Assembly (NCBI RefSeq): GCF_000003605.2
Contig: NW_003134352.1
Location: 492,849-507,709 of the forward strand
DNA length: 14,861 nt
Direction of reading: 5' to 3'
Origin: Saccoglossus kowalevskii
Taxonomy: Eukaryota; Hemichordata; Enteropneusta; Harrimaniidae
The notes beneath the pieces were generated by a model, which was not told the origin of the DNA, did not search any database, and saw only the letters and a list, made by a program, of their open reading frames with translations. The position numbers and the translations under genes were made by a program. Below, piece by piece: positions 11,401 to 14,861 of this stretch (positions are counted from its first letter, which is position 1; each line of letters opens with the position of its first letter).

Positions 11401-13827
11401 AAATAGACAAAAAAAAAAAGAGCGTCGGAAATCCGGAAACAGTCGACCGTTTCACGATAGGTGGGCGTGGCTACAACACGAGAAATATCCTAAATTTACT
11501 TGGATAGGAGCAATTATTTCAAATCAATAACTGCCCATTTCAGTGGGACACAGATCTAAAATGGGAAACGTGAGGGTGGGCATTGCACAGGCACTTTAAA
11601 TCACAGACTTTCCCTTTGACCTGTGTTTTCTAGGGTTACATGAAACTGATGAAGGATGAGCCGCTGCCAAGTGGACTTGAAGATGGCCGAGACAAAATGG
11701 TTTTCGGAAATATTCGTCAAATTTATGACTGGCATAAAGAGTATGTCCATTTTTTTCTTTGAATTTTTCAGAAATGTTAATTTTTGACCAAAAATACAGG
11801 AACTAATTTTTCTTGCAGGTTTTGTTGAAAATTTATTAGAGAACAAATTCAATATTTTATGAATTAAATATAATATTTCAAACATACAGTAAAGGTGAAA
11901 TGATTGGTTAAACGTCAATGAACAGTGCCCTCTATAGGTTGCAACTCATCAATGGACATGTTCAAGTTCTGCCATTTTACCTTGGAAACGTTCCAATTTC
12001 ATCTACGTATGGGGGTTTGATTTTGCCGTGTAATGTTCAATAGCTCATCAGAATGCTGGACATCAGAGAAACTAGCTAATAAATTGCACAAGCTAGAAAT
12101 CAACTCCCAATTCTCACATGGAAACTAACTGATGGCGCTCTAACTCAAAACTAATATGTCAAGAACTTCCCAAACCCTAATCCATCTACGTTTCATTCTA
12201 TGAGGTGATTTACATATCCAGTCTCTAAGCATAGTTTGTTAAAAAAGTCATCATTTTATAAACAAACTTTTTATTTTGTAGAACATTTTGCAAAGAGATA
12301 GAAAGCTGTCAAGAGAATCCTGAAAAACTTCCAGCAATTTTTCTTAGATATGTAAGTATATGAAATTGTATATCATTCTTGTCATATGCAGGGTTTCCTG
12401 CACTGATTCACAAGGGTGGAGCTATCTTGATTTTCAATTGTTTAGCTCCGCTGTCGACTTTGTCGAGCGGAGCTTATCATATGAGTGATTGTTCGTCGTC
12501 GTCGTCCGTGTCAATGTTTTACTTTTTCGACTTCTTCTTGAAAACTACAAGCCTGAATGCTTTGATACTTGGTGTATATGTACCTTGAGTAGACCTCTCT
12601 TAGATTTGTTCATTTCATGATGATATCTTCAATTCTCTAATTTTGGTGAATATTTTTGTAATTTTTGGTAAAAAGTGATATTTTTGACTTCTTGTTAAAA
12701 ACCAATAGTTCAATTGCTTTGATATCACATATATAGATACTACATGTAGACCTTTCTCAGATTTGTTCATTTCGTGATGATATCTTCAATTCTCTAATTT
12801 TGGTGAATATGTTTGTCATTTTTGGTAAAAAGTGATATTTTCGACTTCTTGTTAAAAACTGTAAGTCCGATTGCTTTGATACTATACATATTGTTCATTT
12901 TCTAATGATGTCTTCAGTTCTTTAATTGAAATGTGCATTGCTAACAGCGGAGCTATCTCAGCCGTTAGGCTGCTTGTTTTTGTATAATTTCTGTTCATCC
13001 GCTTGTTGAATGTAATATATTGGGGGGGTGACACAGATGGTGTATACAATATGACATTTGTGCAAATATATATTTTTATTTTAATAATAATTTGACTGTT
13101 TTTATTGTAGGAGAGGAGACTACAGATGTATGTTATATATTGTCAAAATAAAGCCAAATCAGAGTATATAGTTTCAGAATTTGAGAATTTCTTTTCTGTA
13201 AGTAAATGTTTGTTCTGATATGATATGATATATGATATGATATGATACAGTGTGTGATATGATATGATATAATATGATATGATACAATATATGTTATAAT
13301 ATAATAAGACTGGTTTATATATAGTGGCTAACATGATATTAATGTTGATGTGTCATGCAATGTGTTGGTCTTAATGTCACACTAGATACTCTCACTAACT
13401 TGTTTATATTCTAAAATTGTGTATAGAGTATCACATTGGTCTATCCGTTTACTTGCTTAGTACCGTCTTAGAACCAGGATAACACAGAAATCATGTGACA
13501 AGGACATTTTTGTATTTCAGTCATTGGAGTTTTAAATTAATAATTTCACTAAAATCAGCTGTTATAAGCTCTTTATTTCATATTACAGCTCAGGGATATT
13601 TCAGTATTTAAATATATGCATTATGCAATCAGTGACATTGCCTTTGGTGTTCAGCTTTTCATGATTGCCAAGTTTAAATCATTGATGGATTGATTCACAG
13701 CATAATTTTTAATATATTTTTATATTTTTTTCAGGAATGTAAAGCAAAATTAGGACACAAATTAGCTATATCTGATCTGCTTATTAAGCCTGTACAAAGG
13801 ATTATGAAATATCAACTTTTAATCAAG
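5308..13827 (+). CDS. TRIO: Partial RhoGEF gene (Trio/Kalirin/p63RhoGEF group), eight internal exons
   Basis: Eight exons join without a frame break into 312 codons (936 nt), and all introns begin GT and end AG. Residues 1-171 are a low-complexity linker that becomes acidic. Residues ~172-312 are the first part of a DH domain, the catalytic fold that loads GTP onto Rho-family GTPases. The motifs [47 protein letters not shown] and [16 protein letters not shown] match, as I recall them, the second DH domain of Trio and Kalirin and the single DH of p63RhoGEF. Those domains act on RhoA and, with their PH domain, respond to Galpha-q. No SH3 or first DH domain is visible upstream, so Trio itself and a p63RhoGEF-like gene cannot be separated here. 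The symbol reflects that a single Trio gene is usual in invertebrates. The PH domain and both gene ends lie outside the window. Confidence 0.85.
5636..5669 (+). repeat. 17-bp direct repeat, two copies
   Basis: CGTCCGTTTGAT occurs at 5638 and again at 5655, each preceded by AC or AT, giving two adjacent 17-bp units. Confidence 0.6.
6433..6524 (+). repeat. Perfect 46-bp tandem duplication
   Basis: AATGCAACACTATTTTCAGT and the following 26 bases, ending TGCTGCTTAC, are repeated exactly with a 46-bp period (6433-6478 and 6479-6524). The absence of any difference suggests a very recent event, or a polymorphic or assembly-derived copy number. It lies 110 bp before exon 2. Confidence 0.95.
6635..6730 (+). 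CDS. RhoGEF exon 2: Ser/Thr-rich linker
   Basis: The exon has 32 codons, phase 0 on both sides. It lies between a long pyrimidine tract ending gcaacag/TCC and the donor ATG/gtatgt. The product [19 protein letters not shown] is Ser/Thr-rich and could be phosphorylated. It is followed by a short helix-like ending, IEQIVRQRM. No domain is recognised. The real frame is not the one of the longer open frames that overlap this spot: those run through the pyrimidine tract and read it as Pro/His-rich peptide. The borders rest on the strong splice sites and the phase fit with the exons on either side. Confidence 0.72.
6740..6753. other. 14-bp perfect palindrome next to exon 2 donor
   Basis: CTGAGCATGCTCAG is its own reverse complement. 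It begins nine bases after the first intron base. In RNA it could only form a tight hairpin; in DNA it could be a dimer-binding site. No function is shown. Confidence 0.5.
8467..9164. mobile_element. Putative non-autonomous element: inverted repeats around a minisatellite
   Basis: GGTACTCCCATGGTGCATC at 8488-8506 and GATGCATCATGGGAGTACC at 9125-9143 are inverted copies matching at 18 of 19 positions. The similarity continues outward less perfectly to ATGAAA (8467) and TTTCAT (9164). Between the arms lies the ~32-bp tandem array plus short unique spacers. No coding sequence and no clear target-site duplication is visible. The form fits non-autonomous transposons with a tandem-repeat core, but the exact ends are uncertain. 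Confidence 0.6.
8561..9099 (+). repeat. ~32-bp minisatellite, about 17 copies
   Basis: The unit is approximately AAAGAATGGTGACATCACTT followed by GCACTGCAACAC. I count 17 units of 30-34 bp. In the first half, units ending GCACTGCAACAC alternate with units ending GCAATGAAACAC, forming a ~64-bp higher-order unit. The last five units end CACTGAACAC-like or CATTGAAAAAC and are one base shorter. Nearly every unit has GTGACATCAC. There are no unique spacers, so this is not a CRISPR array. Confidence 0.95.
9387..9625 (+). CDS. RhoGEF exon 3: Glu-rich acidic, coiled-coil-like segment
   Basis: The exon holds 79 codons plus two bases, from the acceptor gtacag/CAA to the donor CA/gtaagt (phase 2 exit). 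The peptide is dominated by Glu, with Asp, Ala, Lys and Gln: [20 protein letters not shown] at its start and [12 protein letters not shown] at its end. Such composition fits a charged single helix or coiled coil leading into the first DH helix. The last codon is split and completed by exon 4 to give Q, then [10 protein letters not shown]. Without splicing at gtaagt the frame stops at once (TAA at 9627). A second AG six bases downstream (9391-9392) would remove two Gln without changing the frame. The pyrimidine tract is weak, so the acceptor is the least certain border. Confidence 0.8.
9737..9803 (+). CDS. RhoGEF exon 4: start of DH domain (CR1)
   Basis: This is a 67-nt exon from acceptor ttccag/ATT to donor GAG/gtaagc. 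The first base completes the split codon, then 22 codons read [22 protein letters not shown]. This is the first conserved region of DH domains, with the pattern E-L-x-x-T-E-x-x-Y-V-x-x-L; its conserved Glu contacts switch 1 of the GTPase in known structures. It lies only 111 bp after exon 3, by far the shortest intron here. It was identified by motif and by both strong splice sites. Confidence 0.9.
10104..10129. promoter_or_regulatory. 26-bp near-perfect palindrome centred on TGACGTCA
   Basis: TTCCCCTT, then A, the CRE-type octamer TGACGTCA, then G, then AAGGGGAA. Only the A/G pair breaks the symmetry. An octamer-like ATTTGCAT lies just upstream (10089-10096). bZIP factors of the CREB/ATF group bind TGACGTCA; use here is inferred only. 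Confidence 0.4.
11183..11219. other. 9-bp inverted repeat inside the TTAA element
   Basis: CCAGGTTTA (11183-11191) and TAAACCTGG (11211-11219) are exact reverse complements with a 19-base spacer. Confidence 0.5.
11385..11419 (+). repeat. Interrupted poly(A) tract
   Basis: A run of 19 A, then TAGAC, then 11 A, inside the TTAA-bounded element. It could be a slippage product or a retroposed tail, but no retroposon body is recognised next to it. Confidence 0.7.
11634..11740 (+). CDS. RhoGEF exon 5: DH domain, second helix region
   Basis: The exon has 107 nt, from acceptor ttttctag/GGT to donor GA/gtatgt, entering in phase 0 and leaving in phase 2. It encodes [20 protein letters not shown] followed by [15 protein letters not shown]. 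The run VFGNI-x-QIYDWHK is a hallmark of the Trio-DH2/Kalirin-DH2/p63RhoGEF group. GYM directly after the VE of exon 4 gives the VEGYM seen in Kalirin and p63RhoGEF. The acceptor lies 34 bp after the right end of a 1.69-kb TTAA-bounded element, so the branch point is either in this short gap or in element sequence. Confidence 0.92.
11741..12281 (+). other. Intron between exons 5 and 6, nothing further seen
   Basis: This is a 541-bp intron with gtatgt and ttgtag ends. It is AT-rich, and no repeat or motif stands out on either strand. Confidence 0.7.
12282..12351 (+). CDS. RhoGEF exon 6: DH domain, middle helix
   Basis: This exon has 70 nt between acceptor ttttgtag/AAC and donor TAT/gtaagt. 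Its first base completes a Glu codon, then it reads [23 protein letters not shown]. It corresponds to the helix after the WHK motif, in the place of F-L-x-E-L-E-x-C in relatives, and ends in the residues leading into the E-R-R-L motif of exon 7. Similarity is weaker than in the neighbours, as expected for this variable part. The phase fit (2 in, 0 out) and both splice sites support it. Confidence 0.9.
12444..12474 (+). other. Terminal hairpin of the repeat element
   Basis: AGCTCCGCT, a two-base bulge GT, CGAC, loop TTT, GTCG, AGCGGAGCT: a 13-bp stem with one bulge at the element's left end. The copy at 14719-14749 has one change (GTCG to GTCA) that weakens a single pair. Confidence 0.65.
12529..12930 (+). 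repeat. 157-bp tandem repeat, about 2.6 copies
   Basis: GACTTCTT recurs at 12529, 12686 and 12843, an exact 157-bp period. Units share ATTGCTTTGATA-like, AGATTTGTTCATTTC and GATATCTTCAATTCTCTAAT segments and differ by scattered substitutions. The third unit is incomplete. It forms the core of the 12443-12955 element. Confidence 0.9.
13111..13197 (+). CDS. RhoGEF exon 7: DH domain, CR2 region
   Basis: The exon has 29 codons in phase 0, from acceptor ttattgtag/GAG to donor TCT/gtaagt. It encodes [20 protein letters not shown] followed by VSEFENFFS. The motif R-R-L-x-M-Y-V-x-Y-C-Q-N-K-x-K-S-E is nearly the same in p63RhoGEF and Kalirin DH2, so this exon gives the best subgroup assignment. A GATAT microsatellite begins about 20 bp after its donor. 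Confidence 0.93.
13198..13734 (+). other. Intron between exons 7 and 8
   Basis: This is a 537-bp intron with gtaagt and tttcag ends. Apart from the GATAT microsatellite near its start, nothing is seen. Confidence 0.7.
13216..13290 (+). repeat. (GATAT)n pentamer microsatellite
   Basis: About 13 GATAT or near-GATAT units are interrupted by ATAT, ACAGTGTGT and ACAAT. The tract starts roughly 20 bp after the exon 7 donor. The reverse strand reads as a false Ile/Ser/Tyr-rich open frame. Confidence 0.9.
13735..13827 (+). CDS. RhoGEF exon 8: DH domain, CR3 start (LIKPVQR)
   Basis: The exon has 31 codons in phase 0, from acceptor tttttttcag/GAA to donor AAG/gtgagt. It encodes [20 protein letters not shown] then [20 protein letters not shown]-x-KYQLL is the most conserved stretch of all DH domains, forming the long helix that contacts the GTPase. 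LGH-x-L and QRIMKYQLL again point to Kalirin/p63RhoGEF-type DH domains. The next exon should begin with something like D-F-L-x-Y. I do not find one before the window ends. Confidence 0.93.
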
Positions 13828-13913
13828 GTGAGTAAGGAACACTGATAATCTTGACTTTAGTATATTCAGTTTAGCTTATGCTTACATAAATGACAGGTGT
13901 GTGCCTGGTTATA

Positions 13914-14076
13914 TTAAAGCGGGGGAGTCGTCACCTACGCATGCGTCAGGTGGCCATAGCGTGTCATTGTTTACACAAGCGTCTACCCATGAGGCTTTGT
14001 GTTCTTAACGTGTGTTGTTATCATTGCTTGGGACTCAATTCCCGCGCGTGTGCAGTTGACGACCCTCTCGCTTTAA
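13914..14076. mobile_element. 163-bp TTAA-flanked MITE-like element
   Basis: The left end reads TTAAAGCGGGGGAGTCGTCA. The reverse complement of the right end reads TTAAAGCGAGAGGGTCGTCA. They match at 17 of 20 positions, with TTAA at each outer edge. The interior is markedly richer in GC and CpG than its surroundings and includes the perfect palindrome ACGCATGCGT (13937-13946) bracketed by CACCT and AGGTG. Too small to code. The TTAA ends suggest mobilisation by a piggyBac-type transposase, as for the larger element at 9910-11599; both begin TTAAAG. Confidence 0.65.
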
Positions 14077-14717
14077 GTCATATTTTAATGATTCAGTATA
14101 TAATAAATGCAATATTTGGGTTGTATGCTTTTAATAGAACAAATATATTTGTTTGTTTTCCTCATAGTCTTCATCCTTTCTTGAAATGTTTTGCTGTAGA
14201 AGGAGAAACGTTCACTTGGTTTAATTATGGGGGTTTTTACATTCACTGGTTTTTGAACGAAGCAATACATTTTATTGTTAAATATGAATATTTACTGGGT
14301 TTTAGTGTAGTGCGTTTATTTGTCTGTGAAATAAAACTAATAAATATTTGAACCCTGTACAGTATATATTCACACTTTTAAACCAAATATAATCAGGGGA
14401 ATATATCTGTCTGGTCTGCTATGTTGTTGGCATGGTAACATAAATAATAATGCAGCAGTACTGACATTTTTTTTTCAAATTACAATTAACTTGATGGCTG
14501 TCTGCAATCAAGTGTTGAATAATGCGTACAGAAATACTTTCATCATGGTAAATTAAATATTGTCAACTTATAGAAAACTGTTTGTATTTATACTTCAATG
14601 TCATTCAAGTACCTTTGATAACAAATGATTTTAATGTCATGATGAAATTAGAAAACATCCCAATCTTTCTTTGATATATGTATGCAAAACTAGATGCTGG
14701 TGTAGTCCCTCTGTTTT

Positions 14718-14861
14718 TAGCTCCGCTGTCGACTTTGTCAAGCGGAGCTTATCATATGAGTGATTGTCAGTCGTCGTCCGTGTCAATGTTTTACTTTTTC
14801 GACTTCTTCTTGAAAACTACAAGCCTGAATGCTTTGATACTTGGTGTATATGTACCTTGCG
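14718..14861 (+). mobile_element. Second copy of the hairpin-ended repeat element, cut by the window edge
   Basis: The sequence from TAGCTCCGCTG onward matches 12443-12588 almost base for base. Differences include GTCG to GTCA and a shorter GTC run. It has the same orientation as the first copy, 2.3 kb away. The right part lies beyond the window. Confidence 0.85.

Larger units (their letters stand above)
9910..11599. mobile_element. 1.69-kb TTAA-bounded, piggyBac-like non-autonomous element
   Basis: The left end reads TTAA AGTGCCTGTGAAATG (9910-9928) and the right end is the reverse complement of TTAA AGTGCCTGTGCAATG. This gives 10-bp perfect inverted ends, about 14 of 15 matching positions beyond TTAA, and TTAA at both sides. 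TTAA target duplications are characteristic of piggyBac elements. The interior has more CpG than the surrounding introns, a palindrome with a central TGACGTCA, an inverted repeat and an A-rich tract. No open frame is recognisable as a transposase; the longest, a 100-residue one on the minus strand (10201-10503), resembles nothing I know. It is likely non-autonomous or decayed. Confidence 0.65.
9804..11633 (+). other. Intron between exons 4 and 5, mostly a TTAA-bounded insertion
   Basis: The intron is 1830 bp, from gtaagc to ttctag. All but about 106 bp on the left and 34 bp on the right is the element at 9910-11599. No exon or conserved motif is seen inside. Confidence 0.7.
12443..12955. mobile_element. 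513-bp element with 11-bp inverted ends and a tandem-repeat core
   Basis: TAGCTCCGCTG at 12443-12453 and CAGCGGAGCTA at 12945-12955 are perfect reverse complements. This can be read as TA target sites flanking GCTCCGCTG ... CAGCGGAGC. The left end carries an extra AGCGGAGCT that folds back on the terminus. The interior has 157-bp tandem units. A second copy of the left ~143 bp starts at 14718 in the same orientation, which shows a dispersed family. There is no coding capacity. The structure resembles non-autonomous elements with ~160-bp satellite cores known from bivalves and other invertebrates; that link is inferred. Confidence 0.65.
12352..13110 (+). other. Intron between exons 6 and 7, carrying a repeat element
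   Basis: The intron runs from gtaagt to attgtag. About two thirds of it is the element at 12443-12955. A short hairpin (CAGCC/GGCTG) follows at about 12960-12973. Confidence 0.7.
13828..14861 (+). other. Start of the intron after exon 8, running off the window
   Basis: It begins gtgagt. It holds a 163-bp MITE-like element and the left part of a repeat element. The stretch 14077-14717 shows nothing recognisable. The 153-codon open frame at 13890-14351 crosses the MITE boundary and has no recognisable domain, so it is not called. Confidence 0.65.

Noticed and set aside
12379-12588. 69-codon plus-strand frame ending in a Ser-rich and Phe-rich part
   Set aside because: It is a reading of the dispersed repeat element, and the same sequence recurs at 14718.
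13143-13334. Minus-strand frame rich in Ile, Ser and Tyr
   Set aside because: It is a translation of the GATAT microsatellite and antisense exon 7.
13890-14351. 153-codon open frame on the plus strand
   Set aside because: It spans both a MITE-like element and ordinary intron, has no recognisable domain, and follows directly on a donor site of the RhoGEF gene. It is the longest frame by length only.

Overview
The window is nuclear DNA of an animal, most likely a marine invertebrate. It is AT-rich, intron-rich and full of small repeats and short non-autonomous transposon-like elements. The species cannot be fixed from the sequence. The only gene I can support lies on the plus strand. It is an internal piece of a Rho guanine-nucleotide exchange factor of the Trio / Kalirin / p63RhoGEF (ARHGEF25) group. 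Neither its start nor its end is in the window.

Eight exons (5308-5484, 6635-6730, 9387-9625, 9737-9803, 11634-11740, 12282-12351, 13111-13197, 13735-13827) join in one open frame with compatible phases and GT/AG borders, giving 312 codons. Exons 1-3 encode a low-complexity linker: a Ser/Pro/Glu part, a Ser/Thr part, then a strongly acidic Glu-rich part. Exons 4-8 encode about the first 140 residues of a Dbl-homology (DH) domain, from the first conserved region to the LIKPVQR motif. The rest of the DH domain and any PH domain must lie beyond the right edge.

The rest is intronic or upstream non-coding DNA. Region by region: 1-5307 has no convincing exon but holds several local tandem duplications (44 bp x 3.4, 91 bp x 2) and a perfect hairpin. 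The 5485-6634 intron has a perfect 46-bp duplication. The 6731-9386 intron holds a 17-copy, ~32-bp minisatellite flanked by an inverted repeat. The 9804-11633 intron is almost filled by a 1.69-kb, CpG-richer element with TTAA at both ends and matching terminal inverted repeats. The 12352-13110 intron holds a 513-bp element with perfect 11-bp inverted ends and a core of 157-bp tandem repeats. A second copy of its left end runs off the window at 14718-14861. A 163-bp TTAA-flanked MITE-like element sits in the last intron (13914-14076).

The most interesting material is therefore the set of intronic elements: two TTAA-bounded elements, two elements with inverted ends around a tandem-repeat core, and one insertion ending only 34 bp before a DH-domain exon. 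I found no tRNA, rRNA, CRISPR array or bacterial-type gene.
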